64,000 nucleotides of DNA, taken from contig JAMNXU010000034.1 of assembly GCA_023623175.1 (NCBI GenBank), forward strand, positions 110,605 to 174,604, read 5' to 3'. The position numbers and the translations under genes were made by a program. The stretch is from Bacillota bacterium (lineage in GTDB: Bacteria; Bacillota; Clostridia; Acetivibrionales; JAMNXU01). Positions 8,983 to 17,730 of the stretch are shown here, piece by piece (position 1 is the stretch's first letter; each line of letters opens with the position of its first letter). Below the pieces are notes generated by a model, which worked only from the letters and a program-made list of their open reading frames with translations, was not told where the DNA came from and did not search any database.

Positions 8983-9135
8983 GTTTTTAAATATGAATAT
9001 ATTTGAGTTCCCTTTTCGAACCTGCTTTTATATTTGCACGATACCATTGTTACATGAAACCCTGAACCGGAATATCGTGCCGGAATGTCTGAGGCGATGT
9101 CCCTGGCAGGTGCCGGCTGCAACGTTCGTCCGCCT

Positions 9136-9390
9136 TTAAATTTTGCCCCTTACGTCCCGGCTTTCAAGTTTTGAAGCTTCCACGAGCTTTGACATGATGG
9201 TTTCCCGTATCGCTTCAGGCTCCTCTTCAATACCGAATTTCTCGCGGATTTTTTCCAGCATTTCGTCGTTAAACTCCTCGAGATCGACAAATATGCTGTC
9301 GTTGCCGCCATGTAACCAGAACGTACCCTTGTAATTGTAAAAATCCTCGGTGATACTTAACCCCACGACCCTGAGATCTCTGCTTTTCAC
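9136..9390 (-). CDS. Small acidic hypothetical protein
   Basis: 84 residues starting at GTG (9388-9390) behind a near-ideal AGAAGGGGGTGAT ribosome site, which is the main reason to believe it. It begins MKSRDLRVVGLSITEDF and carries WLHGGNDSIFVDLEEF, then a predicted helical tail rich in Glu and Lys (DEMLEKIREKFGIEEEPEAI). No signal peptide, membrane span or metal motif is visible, and I do not recognise the family. It stands alone between AT-rich gaps with TGTATTAAT elements on both sides. Confidence 0.7.
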   Translation of the reverse strand: MKSRDLRVVGLSITEDFYNYKGTFWLHGGNDSIFVDLEEFNDEMLEKIREKFGIEEEPEAIRETIMSKLVEASKLESRDVRGKI

Positions 9391-9885
9391 CGGATCACCC
9401 CCTTCTACGCGGATAGTTTATTACTATTATATGACAATACTATTATATGATATCTGTGTATAAATTCCAATACAATTATGTAAATAAAAGTGAATAATTT
9501 AACTTGCCCCTTATTGATAAATGTTTATATTAACGCGGCTTTGGCACTTCCTTTCAGTCGGGCTTCAAAATTGTATTAATTTTCATACATGTAGTTTTGT
9601 ATTTATTTTAATACATAATTTACAGCCAGGTTTTATGACATAACAATGTGATAATGTGGCAATATATGGGCAATTTTGCCACCGCAGTATTTATATGTTA
9701 TAGTTTTATTGCCGCGGATGTTTTGCCGGTGGTGAAACAAGCGTTTAAAATTGCCCGTTATACAGGATAAAAAGCCCATTCGGGCAGCAAAATAAATGGG
9801 TAACGAAATTAAATTGCTTAATATTTGTTGCACTTTAAATCGCTGTGAAGCTTACGGGTGTTTATGGAATGGTGGGGTATTCGTT
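9391..9885. other. AT-rich gap
   Basis: No gene can be supported. It holds outlying copies of the TGTATTAAT motif (9572-9580 and inverted at 9608-9615). Near 9420-9450 there is a short direct repeat of ACTATTATATGA that may belong to the promoter of the small minus-strand gene. Confidence 0.4.
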
Positions 9886-10041
9886 ATGAGGACAAAGAGA
9901 TATGTTAAATTTAAAAAATACAGGCAAAAAAGACGGCGCAGGATTTTCGTCTTTTTCGTCCTGCTGCCGTCCTCATTGCTCCTGATCGGTTATTTGCTTA
10001 CATCCCTGTCTGTTTTGCCGGCATTGCCGGCGGGAAGGTAA
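9886..10041 (+). CDS. Possible small single-pass membrane protein
   Basis: 51 codons from the internal ATG at 9886: a strongly basic N-terminus (MRTKRYVKFKKYRQKRRRR) followed by one hydrophobic segment (IFVFFVLLPSSLLLIGYLL), then a stop. The pattern resembles the membrane anchor of clostridial SPOR-domain proteins without the rest, so it could be a truncated remnant or a true small membrane peptide. The ribosome site is weak, and it faces the convergent GerMN gene only 10 bases away. Confidence 0.35.
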   Translation: MRTKRYVKFKKYRQKRRRRIFVFFVLLPSSLLLIGYLLTSLSVLPALPAGR

Positions 10042-10050
10042 ACAGGGCTG

Positions 10051-10728
10051 TTATCCCTGCAGGGGTTTGCCCTGTTCATCGAACCGGAATCTTTCCATGT
10101 CCCCGATGGGTTCGCCGTTCGGTCCCTTGAGGGGCCATCCCTCAACGAGGATCCTTACCTTGTCCACAGCTTCAAATTCGGTCAGCGTATTTACTATTGA
10201 TCCTCTCAGCACTGTATCGGCCACGCCGCCGGCTGTCTGGAATTCTTTCGAGAAATCGACAATTGCCATTTTGTCCACAAGGTTTACACCCAGCAGCTTG
10301 GTTCCTTCGGGGAAAGGATTTCTCAGCCCGGTTCCTTTCGGTCCTTCCATCAGCGCCATTACGGCGGCCTTTATTACAGCACCGTCGGTAACCTCCACTT
10401 CCCTGCTTTCCTTTTTCAGCGCTTCATTTGCGCTGTCGGGGAAATAGAGTACCATGCTGATTTTTGATACTTTCCCGGTTTCCTTGGTGGTGGTCTCTTC
10501 CTGTTGCGTTCCCGGCGTTTGCGTTGTTTCCGGCTCCATGGCCGGCTCTTCCGTCGGGGTTGCCTCCGGTGTGACAATGTTCTCCGTCGTCACGGTCGGA
10601 TCCGGCTCCACGGTCTGCTCCTGCTGACTGTCATTGTTCGCCTGTTTCTTAATAAAGCTGCAGCCCGAAGCGACCAGAACCACCGCGAGCATGAATACCA
10701 GCAATTTTATGCCCTTTTGTGTTTTCAC
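10051..10728 (-). CDS. GerMN-domain lipoprotein
   Basis: 225 residues from a GTG start behind AAAGGTAG. A lipoprotein signal (hydrophobic run then VASGC at about residues 19-23) is followed by a Thr/Pro/Glu-rich linker to about residue 85, then a GerMN domain (MVLYFPDSANEALKKESREVEV, VMALMEGPKGTGLRNPFPEGTKLLGV, VDFSKEF, SIVNTLTEF). GerMN domains occur in the spore protein GerM and in LpqB-like lipoproteins. The protein should be anchored outside the membrane. The exact role is not set; a link to sporulation or the cell wall is inference from the family. Confidence 0.85.
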   Translation of the reverse strand: MKTQKGIKLLVFMLAVVLVASGCSFIKKQANNDSQQEQTVEPDPTVTTENIVTPEATPTEEPAMEPETTQTPGTQQEETTTKETGKVSKISMVLYFPDSANEALKKESREVEVTDGAVIKAAVMALMEGPKGTGLRNPFPEGTKLLGVNLVDKMAIVDFSKEFQTAGGVADTVLRGSIVNTLTEFEAVDKVRILVEGWPLKGPNGEPIGDMERFRFDEQGKPLQG

Positions 10729-11191
10729 CTTTTTCTCACTACCTTTCAGTTTTCATTTTTCCAGTTTCTCACCAGTTTGTTTTGACATCCGAACTGAGCG
10801 TCAATGCTGTTCCGTCCGACATGCACTTTTTCGGCCGTCATGCTTCCGCATTTCAGTCACCATAATTCTGCTTATATAAGTCATCATAATTCTTGCTATT
10901 TCCCTGCCGTTTTATACATATTTTTCCGCCAGTTAACATGTATTTTTTCAACTTACTATTTTTTTGCATATAAAGCTCAGTTAATGCAGTTGTTTCTGTT
11001 TATACGAATTTTTTCAGCTTTTTTTCTTCTTCTGTTTTTTAACTTTTTAAGCTTTTTTAGCATTTAGACTTTTAAGCTTTTTAGCCTTTTCGGTTTATAC
11101 GTCTTTTTCAGAGCATAGAATTATTTCGTTTTTTAATTTTAAATAAATATGTTTTGCAATTTTAAATAAATATTTTTTTAATGCCGATTTT
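10729..11191. other. T-rich gap with short repeats
   Basis: The plus strand is strikingly T-rich from about 10810 to 11175 (A-rich on the minus strand, towards which both flanking genes point). Imperfect direct repeats are visible: CTTTTAAGCTTTTTAGC near 11044 and 11069, and ATTTTAAATAAATAT near 11137 and 11159. No gene, hairpin terminator or known leader is evident. Confidence 0.4.
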
Positions 11192-12031
11192 TCAGTTCAC
11201 ACATATTTTATCCTTAATTTTTGAAAACCGGCTTTCCTTTATCCCCGGAACCTTCATTATGTCCGATATTTCGCTGAAAGGTCCGTTCTTTTCCCTGTAT
11301 TCAATTATATCCCTTGCCGTTTGCTCGCCAATGCCCGGAAGGGTTTTCAGTTCTTCAGCAGTGGCTGTGTTTATATTAACCAGTCTTTCAGGTTCTCTTG
11401 CCGGAGAAGTGCGTATAACGGCTCCTCCGCTGTCCCTGATCACGGCGGACGGGGTATTGCCGCCCTGGACGCTCCCTGTCCCGGATCCTGCTGCCTGTTG
11501 CGACGAATCCTTTTTGGAAGGAATCCTGATCATGTCATTGTCGCTCAATTCGAATGCGAGGTTAATGTTCTCCAGGTCTGCATCGGCAGTGGGCCCTCCG
11601 GCAGCTTTGATTGCATCCTCTATAATACTCCCTTTTTTAAGCCTGAAAACACCGCTGTTCTTTACGCAACCGGAAACATAAACACGGATTAAATCCTCGT
11701 CCACAGCCGTGTTTTGCTGCTTTGTACCCGTATCATTATTCACTCCCGTCTGACCGTCCGCGCCTTCCCCGCGGATTTCCCTGATTTCACTGTTACCGTT
11801 GTTATTGTTGTTTCCATTGTTTTGGCCATTTTCAGCCTGCCCGCTGTTTCCGGCAATGTCCACGCCGCTTGCTGCATTGATTCCGGTAGGGTCAGCGGTT
11901 ATCACAAGGTCGCTTTTTTCCCGTGTCACCGCCGAAACAGCCGCCGTCAGCGCCACAATGGCTAAAAACGCCGTAATCGCCGAGATCCTGATATCAACCA
12001 CAATGACTTTGCTAAAATATTTCAGCTTCAT
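11192..12031 (-). CDS. comEA: ComEA-like helix-hairpin-helix DNA-binding protein
   Basis: 279 residues, ATG behind GGAGGGG. One N-terminal membrane segment (about 10-32) anchors the protein. An Asn/Gly-rich spacer follows, then an SLBB-type domain (DLIRVYVSGCVKNSGVFRLKKGS, about 130-180) and a C-terminal ComEA HhH domain with NINTATAEELKTLPGIG and DIIEYREKNGPF (about 215-279). ComEA binds incoming double-stranded DNA outside the membrane in competence systems (known for the family). No comEC or comEB lies next to it here, so the uptake role is inferred. Confidence 0.9.
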   Translation of the reverse strand: MKLKYFSKVIVVDIRISAITAFLAIVALTAAVSAVTREKSDLVITADPTGINAASGVDIAGNSGQAENGQNNGNNNNNGNSEIREIRGEGADGQTGVNNDTGTKQQNTAVDEDLIRVYVSGCVKNSGVFRLKKGSIIEDAIKAAGGPTADADLENINLAFELSDNDMIRIPSKKDSSQQAAGSGTGSVQGGNTPSAVIRDSGGAVIRTSPAREPERLVNINTATAEELKTLPGIGEQTARDIIEYREKNGPFSEISDIMKVPGIKESRFSKIKDKICVN

Positions 12032-12200
12032 AGCCCCTCCATCATTTGCTAATTTTACTATTTTATATATTATTCTACTTTAATTTCATATTTCCTTTTT
12101 TGCATACCTGTTTTCCTTTTTTTTACTATGATTTTTTTGGCACATTCACTCTGTTTTTTGGTATACTTTATTCTGCATATCGCAAAAGACGGAGGAATTT

Positions 12201-13583
12201 ATGAAGAAACCAATGAAGAAAGCTGTTTTATTAATTTTCACGGCAATGTACATTCTCGCCTGCGCAGCCAATGCAGCGGCCTTTGAAAAAGCCGCAAATG
12301 CCGAAAATGCGGGTGATTTACAGGCAACGGGCTTTGGCAAATTGCAGGCCGTGGAAATAGACGCGCCGTCCTATGTTCTCGTTGACATGAAAACCGGAAG
12401 AGTACTCCTGGAAAAAAACGCTGATGAAATCCGCTATCCTGCAAGCACGACAAAAATAATGACTGCCATCGTAGCCATCGAAAACGGCGACCTCAACGCT
12501 GAAATGGTTGCGAGTGCCGAAGCCGTGGCCGATATTGGCGACGGGGGTTCAAATATAGGCATTATGCCCGGCGAAGTCCTTACGCTCAGGCATCTTCTTA
12601 CTGCGATGCTTGTCAGTTCAGCCAATGAAAGCGCGAATATAATCGCAGAAAATATATGCGCCGGTTCCGCAAATCCCCGGCAGGAGTTCATCAGTCTCAT
12701 GAACAGGCGCGCGATGGAGCTCGGCGCTCTCAATACCCATTTCGTAAACACCTGCGGAATACACGACCCCGACCATTATACCACCGCAAAGGACCTCGCC
12801 GTTATCGCCCGACATGCGATGACTTTGCCGGCTTTCAGGGAGACAGTAAAAACCTCGCATTACTCTCTTCCCGCCACCAACAAGCGCGAAGCCTGGGACG
12901 CGCTGCCTGTAACGAACAGGTTTTTAAATCCTTTTTACGGCGGCGTTTACAAACCCACGGATTTTGAAATCACGGGAATTAAGACGGGTTTTACAACCCC
13001 CGCGGGAAGCTGCCTCGTCACATCGGCTGTAAACGATGAGGGAGAAGAACTGCTCGCCGTGGTGCTGGGAGTGACGGGCAGGGATCAGTCCAACGATGTT
13101 TACGCCTGCACGACGCAACTGCTTGAATGGGGTTTTAATACCTTCTCCTACCAGCAGGCAGTCCCCGCCAACAGCATTGTCCTGGAAACACGGTTCAGGG
13201 GCGCCGCAAAGACCAGGACGGGCCTTGTAACAGAAAAAGCCGTCGAGTGCCTTCTTCCCGTTGACAGAGATCTCTGGAATCTCGAGGAAGAAATCCACTG
13301 GACGCGCAAACTTGAGGCTCCGGCAAAAGCGGGAGAAATTATGGGATACATGGAATACAGCATAAACGGATTTCCCGTCGCCCAGGTCAATGTCGTTACC
13401 TCCGAAGCCGTAAAACTGAAACTGTATCTTAAGATTTTCAACGTAATTAAAAAAACGTTTTTCGCGGTTTTTTCACTGAAAACGCTGTCGGTAACTCTTG
13501 TTGCAATCGCGCTGTTTATTATAATGCGCGCAACTTTAAGGTTCATTTCCAGGAGCATCAGGCTGAGAAAGCGCCATTACTGA
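12201..13583 (+). CDS. dacF: D-alanyl-D-alanine carboxypeptidase (DacF/DacB-type, class A low-mass PBP)
   Basis: 460 residues, ATG behind GGAGGAA. Signal peptide at 1-27 (ANAAA cleavage region), then the serine peptidase S11 domain with STTK (Ser82, Lys85), SAN (140-142) and KTG (261-263), all three motifs intact. A PBP5-like C-terminal beta domain and a membrane segment near residues 415-450 with a basic tail follow. It trims the terminal D-Ala of peptidoglycan stem peptides outside the membrane. It is divergent from comEA. The DacF name is by resemblance to the sporulation-linked group. Confidence 0.93.
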   Translation: MKKPMKKAVLLIFTAMYILACAANAAAFEKAANAENAGDLQATGFGKLQAVEIDAPSYVLVDMKTGRVLLEKNADEIRYPASTTKIMTAIVAIENGDLNAEMVASAEAVADIGDGGSNIGIMPGEVLTLRHLLTAMLVSSANESANIIAENICAGSANPRQEFISLMNRRAMELGALNTHFVNTCGIHDPDHYTTAKDLAVIARHAMTLPAFRETVKTSHYSLPATNKREAWDALPVTNRFLNPFYGGVYKPTDFEITGIKTGFTTPAGSCLVTSAVNDEGEELLAVVLGVTGRDQSNDVYACTTQLLEWGFNTFSYQQAVPANSIVLETRFRGAAKTRTGLVTEKAVECLLPVDRDLWNLEEEIHWTRKLEAPAKAGEIMGYMEYSINGFPVAQVNVVTSEAVKLKLYLKIFNVIKKTFFAVFSLKTLSVTLVAIALFIIMRATLRFISRSIRLRKRHY

Positions 13584-13943
13584 GCACTTGTTACTTAAAT
13601 TTAAATAAACAGTTATTATTGTTAATTCAGGTAAATATAATATATAATTAGACTATGTATAATTTATTGACCGATAGATTTTTGGGCTCAATAATTTGAC
13701 ATTAATAAGCTGGCAGACTGATTAATTTTCATAATTCGTTTAACTTTTAGTTTATTGAATTCTTTATTTAAAAATTAAATGGTTAATGCCTTTTCGCAGG
13801 TTGGGGATGTCAATTTGCTTACTGGCATTTATGAGCCGGTCTGAAATTGTCCCTCCGGTCGGTACTTGCCCGGCCGGTCGGCAGGTTTGCTGATTCTGAA
13901 CGTCGGGCTGATTGGTAAAGCTCATGTAAAAGGGGGTAATTTT
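13584..13943. other. Gap between dacF and the acyl-CoA synthetase
   Basis: No supported gene. A GC-rich patch at about 13830-13890 contains CCGGTCGG twice, in contrast to the AT-rich flanks. It may be leader DNA for the downstream plus-strand gene. No riboswitch pattern was recognised. Confidence 0.4.
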
Positions 13944-15650
13944 GTGCAAAAACCTTTATACAATGTAAGACCCATCAGGGACCTGAAAGACATGCTATGC
14001 CAGAGCCAGAAACTGTTCGGAGAAAGAAACGCTTTTTTGATAAAGGAAAAGGACGATAAATACAAGGGAATAACATTCACGGAATTTAAGAACGATGTCG
14101 ATGCATTGGGCACGGCATTTCTTAGTTTAGGCCTGAAAGACGCTTTTATAGCTGTTATGGGCGAAAACCGCTATGAATGGTGCCTGACCTACCTGGCAAC
14201 CGTGAACGGCACCGGTGTCATCGTACCGCTGGACCGGGAACTCCCGGCCGATGAAATACAAAATCTCCTTCACCGTTCAGGAGCGCAGGCAATAGTATAT
14301 TCAGGAAAACACGATGAAGCAATCCAAAATATCTCATCTTCGCTTCCCTGCCTTAAATACCTGATAAACATGGATGCCACGGAGGACAGCGACAACTGCC
14401 TGTCGCTCAGAAAACTTGTGGAAAAGGGCAAGGCGCTGATTAAATCCGGGGACAGGTCCTATATCGACGCGCGCATTGATCCTGATGCGCTGAGCGTCCT
14501 GATTTTCACGTCGGGTACCACGGGCATTCCCAAGGGAGTCATGCTCTCCCACACGAACATCTGCGCAAACATGATGGCGGTTTGCTCTGCCCTGTATATC
14601 GACAGCAGCGACTCCGCCCTTTCGATCCTGCCGCTGCACCACACCTACGAATGCACGGCCGGTTTTCTTGTCATGACCTATAACGGCTGTGCCGTTTCAT
14701 TCAACGAAGGTCTCAAGCATATTTCAAAAAATTTGAGGGAAACGCGCCCCTCAATCCTTATGCTTGTTCCGCTGATAATTGAAAACATGTACAGGAAGAT
14801 ATGGGAACAGGCGCGCAAGAAGAAAACCACCTATATCAAGCTTAAAACGGCTATTTTCATATCAGATTTGCTGTATAACGTGTTCGGCCTCGATATCAGG
14901 AAAAAGCTGTTCAGGACAATCCATGAAAGTATCGGCGGAAGAGTGCGCCTGATAATATCCGGCGCCGCAGCTCTCGATCCCGAAGTCTCAAAGGGATTAA
15001 GGTCGCTGGGTATTACGGTGCGGCAGGGCTACGGCCTGACTGAATGTTCTCCCATAGTTACGGTCAACCGTGACCACGAATTTAAGGATTCGTCCATAGG
15101 TCTCCCTCTTCCCGGCGTCGATGTTAAAATTGTGAATCCCAACGAGGAAGGAATCGGAGAACTTGCCGTCAAAGGCGACAACGTAATGCTCGGGTATTAC
15201 AACAATCCCGAAGAAACCCAGAAAGTCCTCAGGGACGGGTGGCTCTACACCGGCGACCTGGGTTACTGCGACGATGACGGCTTTTTCTACATTACTGGAC
15301 GCAAAAAGAATGTCATTGTCACCAAGAATGGAAAGAACATCTATCCCGAAGAACTGGAAGCGCTGCTCGCCAAAAGTCCCTATATCCTGGAATCAATGAT
15401 TACCGGCGAGGAAGAAGAGGACGGCGATGTCAAAATCAAGGCAATAATCGTGCCGAATGCCGATGAGATAAAGCTGAGACTGAAACAGGACGAGATTTCA
15501 CAGGAAGAAATCCACAAACTGATAAGCAACGAGGTAAAAGCGATCAACAGGGGCATGCCGATATACAAGAAAATAAACAAGATAGTTATCAGGGAAGAAG
15601 AGTTCCAGAAGACCACGACGAGGAAAATTAAGCGCTATACCGTCAGTTAA
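13944..15650 (+). CDS. AMP-dependent acyl-CoA synthetase (long-chain fatty acid-CoA ligase type)
   Basis: 568 residues from GTG at 13944, chosen because AAAGGGGGT sits 7 bases upstream; the longer frame from 13866 lacks this. The ANL-superfamily motifs are clear: LIFTSGTTGIPKGVMLSH (P-loop), YGLTECSPIV (adenine site), DGWLYTGDLGYCDDDGFFYITGRKKNVIV (hinge Asp and Arg/Lys) and a C-terminal TTRKIKRY lysine region. The enzyme activates a carboxylic acid as acyl-AMP and then the CoA thioester. The FadD15-like pattern and the long linker between motifs fit fatty acids, but the substrate is not fixed by sequence. Monocistronic, closed by a terminator. Confidence 0.92.
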   Translation: MQKPLYNVRPIRDLKDMLCQSQKLFGERNAFLIKEKDDKYKGITFTEFKNDVDALGTAFLSLGLKDAFIAVMGENRYEWCLTYLATVNGTGVIVPLDRELPADEIQNLLHRSGAQAIVYSGKHDEAIQNISSSLPCLKYLINMDATEDSDNCLSLRKLVEKGKALIKSGDRSYIDARIDPDALSVLIFTSGTTGIPKGVMLSHTNICANMMAVCSALYIDSSDSALSILPLHHTYECTAGFLVMTYNGCAVSFNEGLKHISKNLRETRPSILMLVPLIIENMYRKIWEQARKKKTTYIKLKTAIFISDLLYNVFGLDIRKKLFRTIHESIGGRVRLIISGAAALDPEVSKGLRSLGITVRQGYGLTECSPIVTVNRDHEFKDSSIGLPLPGVDVKIVNPNEEGIGELAVKGDNVMLGYYNNPEETQKVLRDGWLYTGDLGYCDDDGFFYITGRKKNVIVTKNGKNIYPEELEALLAKSPYILESMITGEEEEDGDVKIKAIIVPNADEIKLRLKQDEISQEEIHKLISNEVKAINRGMPIYKKINKIVIREEEFQKTTTRKIKRYTVS

Positions 15651-15661
15651 CGCACTAAAAG

Positions 15662-15696
15662 AACCGCCGGCATATGGCTGGCGGTTGCTTTTTTTA
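15662..15696 (+). terminator. Terminator of the acyl-CoA synthetase gene
   Basis: AACCGCC and GGCGGTT flank GGCATATGGCT, followed by GCTTTTTTT. It begins 11 bases after the stop codon. Confidence 0.9.
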
Positions 15697-15750
15697 AGTA
15701 TTGATTCGTTAAAACAATATTCGGGCTATTTTATTAATCTTTTTAAAATT

Positions 15751-16080
15751 TTAAAGCATTAGCTTGTTTATATCATCCGATTCCACATTTCCGTTTCCGA
15801 CGAGACCCACCAGCGCATGCTTCTTTGAAATCGGGTCGTAGCAGTAATCATCAAGGAAACGGAATTTTTCGATTTCGCCGGTCCTTTTTGCGTGTATCCT
15901 CGGACCGGTGCAATGGAACGAATCGTCACCTATACCTATATGGGACTCGTCAATATAGGAGATTTCAAGGTCGCGTTCAATATATTCCCGGACCTTTTTC
16001 TCCAGCTCCTTTATGTTTACATCGGGTTTTTTGTCAAATTCAAGAACAAATCCGCGCCTGAGTGCGGCGGCATTTAATTT
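15751..16080 (-). pseudogene. Coding relic without a start codon, family unknown
   Basis: A 109-codon open frame ends at TAA (15751-15753) and is bounded upstream by an in-frame TGA (16081-16083), with no ATG, GTG or TTG near its beginning. The composition is like a real gene: it contains FVLEFDKKPDVNIKELEKKV, REYIERDLEISYIDESHIG, HCTGPRIHAKRTGEI and KKHALVGLVGNGNV. An ATG exists near its upstream end but in another frame, which stops after 18 codons. I read this as the 3' remnant of a gene whose 5' end was lost, with a palindromic repeat starting 15 bases from the break. I do not recognise the family. Confidence 0.55.
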
Positions 16081-16095
16081 TCAGTATAAAAAACC

Positions 16096-16122
16096 GGGAC
16101 AGGAGAACCGTCCCCTTGTCCC
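16096..16122 (-). repeat. Dispersed palindromic repeat, copy A
   Basis: On the minus strand it reads GGGACAA then GGGGACGGTTCTCCTGTCCC, so its ends GGGAC and GTCCC can pair. The same 20-mer with one change occurs at 25527-25546 in the opposite orientation. It lies at the broken end of the relic at 15751-16080. Confidence 0.75.
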
Positions 16123-16196
16123 GCTCGGGGCATGAAATACCCCGTTTTTTCACCGGTAATATATGCCATTAATCTTTTTCAAAATTCTCTTTTTTA

Positions 16197-16236
16197 AACA
16201 AAAAAGGCACCCATGGCTTAACAGACCATGCGTGCC
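16197..16236 (-). terminator. Terminator of the GatZ-like gene
   Basis: On the minus strand GGCACGCATGG pairs with CCATGGGTGCC (16206-16236), followed by a T-run (A-run 16197-16205 on the plus strand). It lies about 75 bases after the stop codon. Confidence 0.88.
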
Positions 16237-16310
16237 AGTCTCATACGTTCCTTTTTTGTGCATTGACTTATTACTTTGTGCATTAACTTATTCTTCGTTA
16301 AAATCCAGTT

Positions 16311-17618
16311 CTATCCCTTCACCGCGTATACATAATCATCTATCAGATTATCAACCTTATCCCTGAGCAGTGCCTCAGGATCTTTTGCCAGCCTGCCCTC
16401 CCTTATTTTTCTGTATTGAAACGGCAGGTACTGGCTTATTATCGTCATCGGGATGTCAATATTTTTAAGATTCCTAATCAGCCTTTCAAGAGCATTGCGT
16501 ACTTCAGGGGTCGTAAGGTAGTACCTGCAGCGGTCGGAATAGCTGTACTTCCTTGAATAGGCTATTTTTTCCCCGCTGCCGTGATAGTGTTTCACCCAGT
16601 TCGAAGGATTCTTCAGCATCTCGGCCTCAAGAACCTCAATGAAACGGGAAAGTTCCACGCCGGGTTTGTTCCCGAGAAGTTCGTTTTCAATACGGTTCAG
16701 CGCGAAAATACCTTCTCTCAGCGCAAAGGTCAGCGCCGGTCCCACCTTGAGTATGGCAATCCCGTCCTCAACCATTTCCTTCAATGCCTTCGGAGTCTGG
16801 TAGTCGGTGGAATGGCCCTCGAAAACAATATCTGGATAATCCCTGAGGGCTGCGCAGAGTTCTGCGGCGTCCGCCCTGTTGTATTCATGAATTGAGTCGT
16901 CTCCGAATTCAACGCCGGGCTGCACAACTACCGCTATTACCCTGTTCCACACATCGCCGATTCCCTGTTCAATAAAGGAATGCCTGAAGATGTCGACGGT
17001 TTCCCTGAAATCCTCCACGCGGGTCACAAACATTTCTTCCTCTTCCTGGGCTCCTCCGGGAATGGGAACTTCGCTTCCCACAACGTATACAGGGGCCATC
17101 GCAGCGGGATTTGTCCTGGCAAAACGCCTGTAAGCGTCTTCCGCAACCTGGCAAAGCATTGCGCCCCTTCTGGCGATTACTTCCGTCGGCAGTTTGCTTC
17201 CATGGTCGTCATCGCCGAGGTGCATGCTCGTGTCTATATGTATTTTCGTAAAACCTGCCTCGACATACTGCCTGACCATTTCGGCCGCATTTTTCATGGC
17301 AGTCTCCGCATTCTCACCCTTCCACGGCAGCGGGCCGAGATGGTCTCCGCCGAGAATGATTCTCTCCTTCGGAAATTTCGCCCTCTCTGCGATGGAATAT
17401 ACAAAATCCCTGAAATCCGCGGGCTTCATGCCAGTATAGCCGCCGAGCTGGTTTACCTGGTTTGACGTGGATTCAATCAAAACCACGGTACCTTCCTTTT
17501 TCGCCCTGTCCATCGCGGCTTCAATAACATAACCGTTGGCGCTGCAAATTGAATAGATACCGACAGCCTTGCCGGCTTTCCGCTCCTCAATAATCTTTTT
17601 CAGTGGATGCATGCTCAT
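16311..17618 (-). CDS. Tagatose-bisphosphate aldolase non-catalytic subunit (GatZ/KbaZ family)
   Basis: 435 residues, full family length, ATG behind GGGAGGAG. It carries the family hallmarks: PLKKIIEERKAGKAVGIYSICSANGYVIEAA at the N-terminus, then LIESTSNQVNQLGGYTGM, GGDHLGPLPWKG, FTKIHIDTSMHLGDDD, FEGHSTDYQTP and LKVGPALTFALREGIFAL. In enterobacteria GatZ/KbaZ stabilises the class II aldolase GatY/KbaY, which cleaves tagatose-1,6-bisphosphate. No GatY partner, kinase or PTS gene is adjacent, and the gene is monocistronic. The only class II aldolase in view is the Fba about 37 kb away. Family is firm; role alone is uncertain. Confidence 0.9.
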   Translation of the reverse strand: MSMHPLKKIIEERKAGKAVGIYSICSANGYVIEAAMDRAKKEGTVVLIESTSNQVNQLGGYTGMKPADFRDFVYSIAERAKFPKERIILGGDHLGPLPWKGENAETAMKNAAEMVRQYVEAGFTKIHIDTSMHLGDDDHGSKLPTEVIARRGAMLCQVAEDAYRRFARTNPAAMAPVYVVGSEVPIPGGAQEEEEMFVTRVEDFRETVDIFRHSFIEQGIGDVWNRVIAVVVQPGVEFGDDSIHEYNRADAAELCAALRDYPDIVFEGHSTDYQTPKALKEMVEDGIAILKVGPALTFALREGIFALNRIENELLGNKPGVELSRFIEVLEAEMLKNPSNWVKHYHGSGEKIAYSRKYSYSDRCRYYLTTPEVRNALERLIRNLKNIDIPMTIISQYLPFQYRKIREGRLAKDPEALLRDKVDNLIDDYVYAVKG

Positions 17619-17686
17619 GGTTCTCCTCCCATCAGTTCAACAATTATTTTTTACTTAATTTTTTGCAAATTCAGATTCCTTTGCAC

Positions 17687-17713
17687 AAATAAAAGGAACG
17701 GTCGGTCCGTTCC
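17687..17713 (-). terminator. Terminator of the nadD-yqeK-rsfS group
   Basis: GGAACGG and CCGTTCC form a 7-bp stem with a 5-base loop (17695-17713), followed on the minus strand by TTTTATTT. It lies just after the rsfS stop. Confidence 0.85.
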
Positions 17714-17730
17714 GGAGAAAACTGCTCTAA

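Larger units (their letters stand above)
8465..9135. other. Long AT-rich regulatory gap upstream of the hydrogenase operon
   Basis: No convincing coding frame. It contains a Rex-like site (8728-8745), a short palindrome TTGTTAAATAACAA (8497-8510) just upstream of hydC, and repeated TGTATTAAT elements (8886-8982). It should include the hydrogenase promoter. A minus-strand TTGGCA about 17 bases before AACAAT near the Rex-like site is a weak candidate. Confidence 0.5.

Noticed and set aside
13830..13900. Possible tRNA or small RNA upstream of the acyl-CoA synthetase
   Set aside because: The GC-rich patch has two CCGGTCGG repeats but no cloverleaf, T-loop sequence or terminator.
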